DNA of 35,398 nt from Propionibacteriales bacterium. GTDB taxonomy: Bacteria > Actinomycetota > Actinomycetes > Propionibacteriales > Nocardioidaceae. Shown here piece after piece: positions 14,973-22,283 of this stretch (its first letter is position 1; each line of letters begins with the position of its first letter). Location of the stretch: positions 1 through 35,398 of the forward strand of contig JAPLCC010000009.1 in NCBI GenBank assembly GCA_026392415.1, given 5' to 3'. Under the pieces are notes generated by a model. It saw only the letters and a list, made by a program, of their open reading frames with translations. It made no database searches and had not been told where the DNA came from. The position numbers were made by a program, and so were the translations under genes.

Positions 14973-15568
14973 CAGTTGCCTCGCAGGATCACGTCGACGG
15001 CCGAGGCGAGCCGGTCGGCGATCTGGTCGTAGGTCATCAGGCCCATGCCGGCCTGGAGCAGCGCGCCGGAGAAGGTCAGCACCAGCACCTCGAGAACGTC
15101 GGGGTCGGCAGGTGCGGCCGGTCGTTCGGGATCACGCAGGGCTTCGTCGAACCTGGCCAGGAACTCGCCACCGATCTTGAGGCGCAACCGGGCCACGTCG
15201 GGGTCGGTGCCGAGCAGCGCCGGGGTCACCGCAGCCGCGAGCTCGGGCTCCTCGACGATCCGGGAGGTCAGCGCCCGCACCGTGCGCTGGAGTCGTTGCA
15301 CGGCCGTGTCGCCCGCAGGATGGGGTTGCGCGGAGTGTTCGGCGAGGTGGCGCGCGAACAGCTCGGCGAACAGGTGGTTCTTCGAGGCGAGGTAGGTGTA
15401 CGCCGTCGCGGTCGAGACGCCCGCACGCTGGGCGACCGTGCGGACGGTGAGCGCCTCGTGGCCGACCGAGCGGAGTTCTTCGAGGCCGGCGGCGAGCAGC
15501 TTCTCGACGGTCTCCGCCTGGCGCGGGTTGAGACCTTGGCGCGGAGTTTCAAACACCTGACTGGACAT
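14972..15568 (-). CDS. TetR-family regulator of the CYP51 operon
   Basis: A 198-residue regulator with an N-terminal helix-turn-helix (about 41-62, TVRTVAQRAGVSTATAYTYL) and a helical ligand-binding C-terminal domain. It is the first gene of the ten-gene operon and overlaps the P450 start by one base, so it probably controls its own transcription and that of the operon. A promoter with 17-nt spacing lies directly upstream and predicts a start at or near the ATG; two palindromes nearby are candidate operators. Position matches Rv0767c. Confidence 0.92.
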   Translation of the reverse strand: MSSQVFETPRQGLNPRQAETVEKLLAAGLEELRSVGHEALTVRTVAQRAGVSTATAYTYLASKNHLFAELFARHLAEHSAQPHPAGDTAVQRLQRTVRALTSRIVEEPELAAAVTPALLGTDPDVARLRLKIGGEFLARFDEALRDPERPAAPADPDVLEVLVLTFSGALLQAGMGLMTYDQIADRLASAVDVILRGN

Positions 15569-15575
15569 GTGTCCA
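15562..15575. promoter_or_regulatory. Palindrome over the tetR start codon
   Basis: TGGACA-TG-TGTCCA is a perfect 6-bp inverted repeat overlapping the tetR ATG and touching its -10 box, a possible autoregulatory operator. Short palindromes occur by chance, so confidence is limited. Confidence 0.45.
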
Positions 15576-15603
15576 ACATAGGAGACGTTTCCGGACAGCG
15601 CAA
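15575..15603 (-). promoter_or_regulatory. Candidate promoter of the tetR-cyp51 operon
   Basis: Read on the minus strand: -35 TTGCGC (15603-15598), 17-nt spacer, -10 TATGTT (15580-15575). Transcription would start about 7 nt later, at the tetR ATG (15568), giving a leaderless message; there is no clear ribosome site. Confidence 0.6.
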
Positions 15604-15612
15604 GACTTTTAC

Positions 15613-15628
15613 CTAGAACTCGTTCTAG
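15613..15628. promoter_or_regulatory. KstR-like palindromic operator in the divergent promoter
   Basis: CTAGAACTCGTTCTAG is a perfect palindrome with a 2-bp centre. It fits the TnnAACnnGTTnnA pattern described for the steroid-catabolism repressor KstR. It lies 10 nt upstream of the LLM oxidoreductase start and just upstream of the tetR -35 box, so one protein bound here could control both directions. The binder could be the local TetR protein or a KstR-like protein elsewhere. Confidence 0.75.
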
Positions 15629-15637
15629 TTTGGGGGC

Positions 15638-16483
15638 ATGCGCAACGGCATCGTTCTCTTCACCTCCGACCGCGGCATCACGCCGGCCCGCCTCGCCAAG
15701 GCGGCCGAGGACCGCGGGTTCGACACGATCTACGTGCCCGAGCACACCCACATCCCGGTCCGGCGCGACGCGCTGCACCCCACGGGCGGGGAGGAACTCC
15801 CCGACGACCGCTACCTGCGCACGCTCGACCCGTGGGTCTCGCTCGCGACCTGCGCCGCGGTCACCGAACGCATCGGCCTGTCGACCGCCGTCGCACTGCC
15901 CGTCGAGTCGGACCCGATCACGCTCGCCAAGACGATCGCCACCCTCGACCACCTCTCCGGCGGTCGCGTGACCATCGGCGCCGGCTTCGGCTGGAACACC
16001 GACGAGCTCACCGACCACCACGTCCCGGCGGCCAAGCGACGCACGGTCCTCAAGGAGTACCTCGAGGCGATGCGCGCGCTGTGGACCCAGGAGGAGGCGT
16101 CGTACGACGGCGAGTTCGTCTCGTTCGGCCCGAGCTGGGCCTACCCGAAGCCCCCGCAGGGCCGGATCCCGGTCATCATCGGCGCCGGCGCCGGCCCCAA
16201 GACGATGAAGTGGATCGCCGCCAACGCAGACGGCTGGATGACCACGCCGGCCTCCACCGACGTCGCCGCGAGCGCCGAGCTGCTGCGCAAGGAGTGGGCC
16301 GAGGCCGGCCGCGAGGGCGAGCCCGACGTCCGGATCCTGGTCGCGAAGAAGCCCACCGGGGAGGACTTCGCCGACTGGATGGCCGCCGGCGCCTCCGAGC
16401 TGATCTACGGCGTCCCGGACTCCGACGAGAGTGCCGTGCTGACCTACCTCGACAAGCTGGCCGGGCGATTGGGCCTCTCGTGA
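15638..16483 (+). CDS. F420-dependent LLM-class oxidoreductase (TIGR03619-like)
   Basis: A 281-residue luciferase-like TIM-barrel protein: MRNGIVLFTSDRGITP, LAKAAEDRGFDTIYVPEHTH, the HLSGGRVTIGAGFGWNTDEL block and IPVIIGAGAGPKTMKWIAA are typical of actinobacterial F420-dependent members. It likely transfers a hydride between F420 and an organic substrate. It is the first gene of a plus-strand operon diverging from tetR-cyp51; a GGGGG run sits too close to the ATG for a normal ribosome site, so the message may be leaderless. Its stop overlaps the next gene by 4 nt (GTGA). A link to sterol-like compounds is suggested only by location. Confidence 0.88.
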   Translation: MRNGIVLFTSDRGITPARLAKAAEDRGFDTIYVPEHTHIPVRRDALHPTGGEELPDDRYLRTLDPWVSLATCAAVTERIGLSTAVALPVESDPITLAKTIATLDHLSGGRVTIGAGFGWNTDELTDHHVPAAKRRTVLKEYLEAMRALWTQEEASYDGEFVSFGPSWAYPKPPQGRIPVIIGAGAGPKTMKWIAANADGWMTTPASTDVAASAELLRKEWAEAGREGEPDVRILVAKKPTGEDFADWMAAGASELIYGVPDSDESAVLTYLDKLAGRLGLS

Positions 16484-17796
16484 GCGGTTCCCCAACCGAA
16501 TTTGTCGCCGACGACGGCGATTCGGGACAAGAACGGTTGGGAAGCCGCACCCCCAGCCGGTACGCCAGCCTGACCCGCGACGAGCTCGCGGTCGTCGTAC
16601 CCGAGCTGTTGCTGATGGGGCAGCTGATCGACCGCTCCGGGATGGCGTGGTGCATCGCCGCCTTCGGGCGCGAGGAGATGCTGCAGATCGCGATCGAGGA
16701 GTGGGCCGCCGCGAGCCCGATCTACACGCGCCGCATGCAGCACGCGCTCGGCTACGCACCGGCGGTCCCCGGCACCGGTGACGTGGTCACGATCTTCAAG
16801 GGCCTGCAGCTCGACATCGGCGCGCCGCCGCAGTTCATGGACTTCCGCTACACGGTGCACGACCCGTGGAACGGCGAGTTCCACCTCGACCACTGCGGTG
16901 CCCTGATGGACGTCGAGCCGATGGGCGAGGACTACGTCCGCGGCATGTGCCACGACATCGAGGACCCCACGTTCGACGCGACGGCCCTCGCGACCAACCC
17001 GCACGCCCAGGTGCGTCCGATCCACCGGCCGCCTCGATCCCCCGCCAACCGGAACCCGCACTGCGCGTGGACGGTGAAGATCGACGACTCCTACCCCGAG
17101 CCCGAGCCCTACCCGGCGCTCGCGGTCAACCAGCGCACGCGCGCGGCGACCCTGGAGCTCGCACCCATCGACGCGACCGACGAGGGGCAGTCCGACTACG
17201 CCGGACCGTTGCTCTCCGACGTCGACTTCACGGCCTTCTCGAAGTCTGCGCTCGTCCGCATCGCCGACGAGGTGTGTCTGCAGATGCACCTGCTCGACCG
17301 GGCGTTCGCGATCGCGGTCGCCGAGCGCACCGAGACCGCCGACGAGCTGGAGCGGATCCGGCGCAAGCAACTCATCGGCGTCGCCGGCATCGGTGCCGAA
17401 CGGCTCGCCCGGGCGCTCGGCCTCGACGACGCCGACGACCGGGTGGCGGCCGCCACCCAGCTGCTCGCCGTGCACCCGCTGCTCAACCCGGCGGCGTACG
17501 TCGACGCGTCGATCGGTGCGGGCACCGTGGTCGTACGGCCGGGGCCGGCCCACGAGGACGGCGCCTGGATCTCCCTGTGCGGGCCCGACTGGGTCGACGC
17601 GCTCCAGGCCACCGTGCGCGGGCTGGACCCCCACCTCGACGTCGAGGTGACCGGCGACAGCACCGAGTGGCAGCTGACCGTGGTCAGCCGGGACGCCCCG
17701 GCACCTGAGGCCAGTGAAGTGGCCGTCGTGAAGTTCAGCACCGGTGCGGCCTTCGTCTTCCAGCCACGACGCTCGCTCCCGATCACCCCGATCTGA
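16480..17796 (+). CDS. Conserved hypothetical protein, unknown family
   Basis: A 438-residue soluble protein starting at GTG 16480, overlapping the LLM stop (GTGA). I do not recognise the family with confidence. The N-terminal half contains a compact conserved-looking core rich in acidic, Cys and His residues: FKGLQLDIGAPPQFMDFRY, then FHLDHCGALMDVEPMGEDY and MCHDIEDPTF, which could bind a metal or cofactor. An internal segment, CAWTVKIDD, and a C-terminal helical domain follow. There is no signal peptide or membrane segment. Lying between an F420 enzyme and an amidohydrolase, it probably acts in the same pathway. Confidence 0.78.
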   Translation: MSGSPTEFVADDGDSGQERLGSRTPSRYASLTRDELAVVVPELLLMGQLIDRSGMAWCIAAFGREEMLQIAIEEWAAASPIYTRRMQHALGYAPAVPGTGDVVTIFKGLQLDIGAPPQFMDFRYTVHDPWNGEFHLDHCGALMDVEPMGEDYVRGMCHDIEDPTFDATALATNPHAQVRPIHRPPRSPANRNPHCAWTVKIDDSYPEPEPYPALAVNQRTRAATLELAPIDATDEGQSDYAGPLLSDVDFTAFSKSALVRIADEVCLQMHLLDRAFAIAVAERTETADELERIRRKQLIGVAGIGAERLARALGLDDADDRVAAATQLLAVHPLLNPAAYVDASIGAGTVVVRPGPAHEDGAWISLCGPDWVDALQATVRGLDPHLDVEVTGDSTEWQLTVVSRDAPAPEASEVAVVKFSTGAAFVFQPRRSLPITPI

Positions 17797-17808
17797 CAGG
17801 CTCAGTCC

Positions 17809-19629
17809 ATGACGGCATCGCTCGACTCCGGGTTCGACACCATCCTGCGCGGCGGCACCTACTTCGACGGCACGGGGGCGCCCGGCGTCGTCCGCGACGT
17901 CGGCATCCGTGCGGGCCGCATCGCCGCCGTGTCGCCCACGCCGCTCGACGCGACGGGCTGCCCCGAGGTGATCGACGCTGCTGGCCGGTGGGTGCTGCCG
18001 GGCATGGTCGACATCCACACGCACTACGACATCGAGGTCCTCGACGGGCCGGGGCTGACGGAGTCGCTGCGGCACGGCGTGACCACGATCCTGCTCGGCT
18101 CGTGCTCACTGTCGACCGTCCACGTCGACGCCGTCGATGCCGGCGACCTGTTCGGCCGGGTCGAGGCGATCCCCCGTGCCGACGCGATCCGCGCGGTCGA
18201 GAAGCACAAGACCTGGCACACCGCCGAGGAGTACGTCGACGCGCTCGAAGCACGTCCGCTCGGCCCGAACCTCGCGGCCTTCATCGGCCACTCGGACATC
18301 CGCACGGCAGTGATGGGACTGGACCGGGCCACCCGCAAGGAGATTCGTCCGACGGCCGCCGAACAGCGCCGGATGGAGCAAATGCTCGCCGAGGCCCTCG
18401 ACGCCGGCTTCGTCGGCATGTCGTCCCAGCAGCTGCTCTTCGACAAGATCGACGGCGACCGCTGCCGGTCCCGCACACTGCCGTCGACGTACGCCAGGCG
18501 CCGCGAGATGAGCCGCCTGGCCGCGCACCTCCGGGGCCGCGGCCGCGTGATGCAGGCCGGGCCCGACGTGAAGAACCCCTTCACGATCGTCGAGCACGCC
18601 GCCCGGTCGCTCGGCGTCGGCCGTGCGCGGCTCAAGACCAGCCTGCTGTCCGCGGCCGACATCAAGGCGATCCCCGCGGTCATCCACGTGATGGGCCCGC
18701 TGTCGCGCATCGCCAACCGCCTCGGCGGCGACTTCCGGTGGCAGCACCTTCCCGTGCCCTTCGAGGTGTACGCCGACGGCATCGACCTGGTCATCTTCGA
18801 GGAGTTCGGAAGCGGCGCGGCCGCCCTCCACCTCACCGAGGAGATCGCCCGCAACGAGCTGCTGCGCGACGAGGACTACCGCCGCCAGTTCCGCAAGGAC
18901 TACGACAACAAGTGGGGGCCACGGGTCTGGCACCGCGACTTCTTCGACGCCGAGATCGTGGCCTGCCCCGACGCATCGGTGGTCGGGCTCTCCTTCGGCC
19001 AGGTCGGTGTCGACCGCGGCGGACTCCACCCCGTCGACGCCTTCCTCGACCTGGTGCTCGAGCACGGGACCGCCCTGCGCTGGCGCACCACCATCAGCAA
19101 CCACCGGCCCGAGCTGTTGAAGAAGATCGCCAGTGACACCGGCGTCCAGATGGGCTTCTCCGACGCTGGCGCGCACCTGCGCAACATGGCCTTCTACAAC
19201 TTCGGGCTCCGGATGCTGCGCCACGTCCACGGCGCTGCCGCCGCCGGCCGTCCCTTCATGACGATCGAGCACGCGATCCACCGGCTGACCGGCGAGCTCG
19301 CCGAGTGGTACGACATCGACGCCGGCCGGATCCGCCCCGGCGACCGCGCCGACGTCCTCGTGATCGACCCTGCGCGCCTCGACGCCTCGCTGGAGGACTA
19401 TCACGAAGCGCCCGTCCCGCAGTACGGCGACCTGCCGCGCATGGTCAACCGCAACGACGCCACGGTGAGCGCCGTCCTCGTCAGCGGGCGCACCGTCGTG
19501 CGCGACGGCGTACCGACCGAGGTCGCCGGCGCGGACCGGACCGGGTCGTTCCTCCGGGCCGGTCTGGCAACTCCTCCGGTCGCCGCAGGGCACCCGGCTG
19601 GCGTCGAGGATGTTCCTGCAGGTCGCTGA
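17809..19629 (+). CDS. Amidohydrolase, N-acyl-D-amino-acid deacylase type
   Basis: A 606-residue metal-dependent hydrolase. The small N-terminal beta domain (FDTILRGGTYFDGTG) leads into the metal-binding motif GMVDIHTHYD (65-74, H70 and H72). GLSFGQVGVDRGGLHPVDAF and GFSDAGAHLRNM carry later barrel motifs, and the C-terminus returns to the beta domain (GDRADVLVIDPARL). D-aminoacylases and related enzymes (dihydroorotase/hydantoinase superfamily) cleave amide bonds; the real substrate here may be another amide, lactone or ring. It starts 12 nt after the preceding gene, third in the operon opened by the LLM oxidoreductase. Confidence 0.85.
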   Translation: MTASLDSGFDTILRGGTYFDGTGAPGVVRDVGIRAGRIAAVSPTPLDATGCPEVIDAAGRWVLPGMVDIHTHYDIEVLDGPGLTESLRHGVTTILLGSCSLSTVHVDAVDAGDLFGRVEAIPRADAIRAVEKHKTWHTAEEYVDALEARPLGPNLAAFIGHSDIRTAVMGLDRATRKEIRPTAAEQRRMEQMLAEALDAGFVGMSSQQLLFDKIDGDRCRSRTLPSTYARRREMSRLAAHLRGRGRVMQAGPDVKNPFTIVEHAARSLGVGRARLKTSLLSAADIKAIPAVIHVMGPLSRIANRLGGDFRWQHLPVPFEVYADGIDLVIFEEFGSGAAALHLTEEIARNELLRDEDYRRQFRKDYDNKWGPRVWHRDFFDAEIVACPDASVVGLSFGQVGVDRGGLHPVDAFLDLVLEHGTALRWRTTISNHRPELLKKIASDTGVQMGFSDAGAHLRNMAFYNFGLRMLRHVHGAAAAGRPFMTIEHAIHRLTGELAEWYDIDAGRIRPGDRADVLVIDPARLDASLEDYHEAPVPQYGDLPRMVNRNDATVSAVLVSGRTVVRDGVPTEVAGADRTGSFLRAGLATPPVAAGHPAGVEDVPAGR

Positions 19630-19638
19630 CCAGAAAAG

Positions 19639-19669
19639 TGCAAGGTTCGGTCCGCTCGGAGCTCTCACA
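19639..19669 (+). promoter_or_regulatory. ECF-type promoter A, upstream of the sigma-fusion gene
   Basis: TGCAAG (19639-19644), exactly 17 nt, then CTCTCACA (19662-19669). The same two boxes at the same spacing precede the sortase and the secreted repeat protein. Here it lies about 80 nt before the sigma factor's own start, suggesting autoregulation. Confidence 0.68.
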
Positions 19670-19750
19670 GGTGTCCTGTCCGCACCGAGAACCGAGAGCC
19701 ACCGATGTGCACCCGAAGCCGTACGCGCCCGAATTCCCTAGGATCTCGCC

Positions 19751-21421
19751 ATGAGCTCCTCGGGCGCGTCCACGGACGACGCGGATCTGGTTGCCGGCGT
19801 CCTCGCCGGGGACCGGGCGGCGTTTGCCGGCGTCTACGAGAAGTACGCCGACCGGCTCTACGACTTCGCGTTCTCGATGCTGCGCAACCGGGAGGAAGCC
19901 TCCGACTGCGTGGCGGACTCGTTCGTGGTGATGGCGGAGAAGCTCGGGCAGCTGCGCGACGCGAGCCGGTTGCGGCCGTGGCTCTACTCCGTCGTACGCA
20001 ACGAGTGCCTGCGCGCGCTCCGCGGCCGGGCACGTCTGGCCCACGACGACGAATGGCTGGAAGCCATGCCTGACGAGACCAACGGCCCCGAGCAGCAGGT
20101 CGTCCAGGACGACTTCCAGGACGAGCTGCGCGAGCTGGTGTGGGCTGCCGCCGAGGGCCTCAACGAGCGCGACCGCGCGCTGCTGGACCTGCACCTGCGG
20201 CAGGGCCTCGACGGTGCCGAGCTCGCCGAAGCCATGGACGTCACCCCTGCCAATGCCTACGTGATGCTGAGCCGGGTCCGCGACCAGGTCGAGCGCTCGC
20301 TGGGCGCACTGCTCATCGCCCGTCGCGGCAGCGACGACTGCGACGACCTCGCCGAGCTGCTGAAGGACTGGGACGGCGGCTTCTCCCCGCTCATCCGCAA
20401 GCGCGTCGCCCGCCACATCGACGGCTGCGACGTTTGCGAGAGCCGCCGCAAGCTGATGGTCAGCCCCCTGGCCCTGCTGGCCGGTGTGCCCGCCTTCGCC
20501 GCTCCGCTGGCACTGCGCGACCGGGTCCTCGAGGACGAGCGCCTGGTGTCCTACTACGTCGACTCCCCCGTCACCCCGACTCCGCCCGCTCCGCCCGCCG
20601 AGGGCGACGGCGACGGTCGGCGGCGCAGGCTGCTGGTCGCGCTCGTCGCGGTCCTGCTGCTGATCGGCGGCGGCATCGGTGCCATTGCGGTGCTGCCCGA
20701 CGGTGATGACGACGTCGTCGACACGCCGACCTCGACCGCACCGAGCGACGCGCCGACGACGCCCTCTCCGACCGCGACGGAGACGGCCTCCCCGACGGCC
20801 TCCACGCCGAGCGAGCCGTCCAGCTCGGCGACCAGCGACGCGCCCACCATCGCCGCACCGGCTGACCTCCGGGTCTCCACCCGGACCCTGCGCCTGGGCA
20901 CCAACGGCACCGCCGGCAACGTCCAGCTGAGCAACGTCGGTGGCACCGCGCTCGACTTCACCGCGAAATCGCGGGCCGGCTGGCTCTCCGTCTCGACCGG
21001 GTCCGGCTCCCTCGACCCCGACGCCCAGACCCCGCTGCGCATCACCGCCAACCGCTCCGGCCTCGCCGAGGGGTCGCACAGCGGCCAGGTCGCGGTGACG
21101 TGGAGCGGCGGCACCGAGGTGATCACGGTGAACCTGACCGTCAACCGGCCCCCGGTGATAGGCGCCATCAGGTACAGCGGCAGCTGCAATGTCCCGGTGT
21201 CGGCCACTGTCACCGACGGTTCGGGCATCCGCTCGGTCCGCGTGACCTGGTCCGGGACCTTCAGCGGGCAGGCATCGGCGACGCGTTCGGGCGACCGCTG
21301 GAAGACCACGATCCCGGTCCCCGAGGGCGGCAGCATCAAGGTCACCTTCACCGCAACCGACAACACGGGTCTGCGCTCGACGAGGTCCCGGACGTTCCCC
21401 GTCCTCCCCTGCCCCGGCTGA
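19751..21421 (+). CDS. ECF sigma factor fused to zinc finger, membrane segment and extracellular BACON-like domain
   Basis: A 556-residue single chain. Region sigma-2 (about 25-92, YADRLYDFAFSMLRNREEAS ... RPWLYSVVRNECLRALRG) and sigma-4 (about 127-182, LNERDRALLDLHLRQGLDG ... TPANAYVMLSRVR) form a complete ECF sigma factor. Residues about 195-235 carry H222-x-x-x-C226-x-x-C229, the signature of zinc-binding anti-sigma domains. A membrane helix follows at 293-315, then a Thr/Ser/Pro linker (323-367), a BACON-like beta domain (374-465) and a final Ig-like domain with two Cys (479, 554). So sensor, anti-sigma-like part and sigma factor are in one polypeptide; release by proteolysis or direct signalling is inferred. 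AGGA precedes ATG 19751. Promoter motif A upstream implies autoregulation. Confidence 0.93.
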   Translation: MSSSGASTDDADLVAGVLAGDRAAFAGVYEKYADRLYDFAFSMLRNREEASDCVADSFVVMAEKLGQLRDASRLRPWLYSVVRNECLRALRGRARLAHDDEWLEAMPDETNGPEQQVVQDDFQDELRELVWAAAEGLNERDRALLDLHLRQGLDGAELAEAMDVTPANAYVMLSRVRDQVERSLGALLIARRGSDDCDDLAELLKDWDGGFSPLIRKRVARHIDGCDVCESRRKLMVSPLALLAGVPAFAAPLALRDRVLEDERLVSYYVDSPVTPTPPAPPAEGDGDGRRRRLLVALVAVLLLIGGGIGAIAVLPDGDDDVVDTPTSTAPSDAPTTPSPTATETASPTASTPSEPSSSATSDAPTIAAPADLRVSTRTLRLGTNGTAGNVQLSNVGGTALDFTAKSRAGWLSVSTGSGSLDPDAQTPLRITANRSGLAEGSHSGQVAVTWSGGTEVITVNLTVNRPPVIGAIRYSGSCNVPVSATVTDGSGIRSVRVTWSGTFSGQASATRSGDRWKTTIPVPEGGSIKVTFTATDNTGLRSTRSRTFPVLPCPG

Positions 21422-21430
21422 CCATCGTCG

Positions 21431-21466
21431 TTGTCGAGGAGGTTGCGCAGCAACCGTCTCGAGACC
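21431..21466. repeat. REP-like palindromic repeat, copy 1
   Basis: An inner hairpin GGTTGC-GCA-GCAACC is flanked by TCGAGGA and GTCTCGAGACC. It is nearly identical to the element at 35156-35190 (35156 copy: GGTCGC-GCA-GCGACC); the bases that differ inside the stem are compensated, so the hairpin is kept. It lies between the sigma-fusion stop and promoter B and could also terminate transcription. Confidence 0.75.
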
Positions 21467-21478
21467 CCGCGACAAAAC

Positions 21479-21509
21479 TGCAAGATCTCGCCCGACAACC
21501 GCTCCTACC
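21479..21509 (+). promoter_or_regulatory. ECF-type promoter B, upstream of the sortase gene
   Basis: TGCAAG (21479-21484), 17 nt, CTCCTACC (21502-21509), about 31 nt before the sortase ATG. Both boxes match promoter C exactly and the spacing matches A and C. Confidence 0.75.
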
Positions 21510-21540
21510 TGCGTAACCACCCACCGCAGGAGGACAGGTC

Positions 21541-22179
21541 ATGAGCATCAGGGCACGACTGGCAAGGATCGTGGCAGTGATCGGCGTACTCGCCGGTCTG
21601 GCCGCCGGCACCGTCGGCGCACTCGAGCTGACGCAGCAGGAGCCGACTGCCGCTCCCCCGGCCACGGCCGTCTTCGCCGAAGGTGCACCCGCGCCCGTCG
21701 TACCTGCTGCTCCGACACCTCCGGTGCGGGTCGCCCTCCCGACCCGGCTCGAGGTGCCGGCGATCGGCGTGGACGAGAAGCTCAGCGGCCGCGGCCTCAA
21801 GGCCGACGGCTCCCTCGACACCCCGGACTTCGGCGACGCCAGCTGGTACCGCCCCGGCCCGCGGCCCGGTGAGCCCGGCGGCGCAGTCGTCGTCGCGCAC
21901 GTCCACGGCCCCGACGGCCCCGACGTCTTCTGGGACCTCGCGAAGCTGCAGCGCGGCGACCTGATCCGCATCCATCGCACCGACACCGTGGCGACGTTCG
22001 TGGTCGACTCCGTCGACGACGTGCCCAAGGAGAACTTGCCGTACGACCGGATCTGGCCCGACACCGACGCACCGCTGCTCCGCCTGATCACCTGTGGCGG
22101 CAAGCGCCTCCCCCAGGGCGGCTACCCCGACAACACCGTCGTCTACGCCCACCTGGACTCGACCAGGACGGTGAGCTGA
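21541..22179 (+). CDS. Class F-type sortase
   Basis: A 212-residue membrane-anchored transpeptidase: N-terminal membrane segment (about 9-29), Ala/Pro-rich stalk (30-65), then the sortase beta-barrel (66-212). Catalytic His is likely H120 in VVVAHVHGPDGPDVF and the nucleophile C185 in LRLITCGG. The third residue, an Arg near the last strand, is not obvious: the stretch where I would expect Y-R-D-N in class F enzymes reads YPDN (195-198), leaving R181 or R189 as alternatives. Sortases join surface proteins to the cell wall. AGGAGGACAGGTC before ATG 21541 is a strong ribosome site, and promoter B lies just upstream. Confidence 0.9.
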   Translation: MSIRARLARIVAVIGVLAGLAAGTVGALELTQQEPTAAPPATAVFAEGAPAPVVPAAPTPPVRVALPTRLEVPAIGVDEKLSGRGLKADGSLDTPDFGDASWYRPGPRPGEPGGAVVVAHVHGPDGPDVFWDLAKLQRGDLIRIHRTDTVATFVVDSVDDVPKENLPYDRIWPDTDAPLLRLITCGGKRLPQGGYPDNTVVYAHLDSTRTVS

Positions 22180-22193
22180 CCGGTTTCGTGGTC

Positions 22194-22238
22194 ATCGGCG
22201 CGGTTCGCATCAACCTGGTTGACGCGAATCGCGCCGAT
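22194..22238. repeat. 20-bp near-perfect inverted repeat after the sortase gene
   Basis: Arms at 22194-22213 and 22219-22238 are complementary at 18 of 20 positions (one other is a G-T pair) around a 5-nt CCTGG loop; core TTCGCATCAA/TTGACGCGAA. It begins 15 nt after the sortase stop. No T-run follows, so it may be a terminator of the GC-rich actinobacterial type, a dispersed repeat or a protein-binding site. Confidence 0.6.
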
Positions 22239-22283
22239 CCCTGTTTCCGGGCCAGCCGGGCGGCCCTCGCTACGCTCGCCGAC

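Noticed and set aside
18106..19668. Minus-strand open frame of 520 codons
   Set aside because: Antisense to the amidohydrolase, whose HTH metal motif and full domain order are clear.
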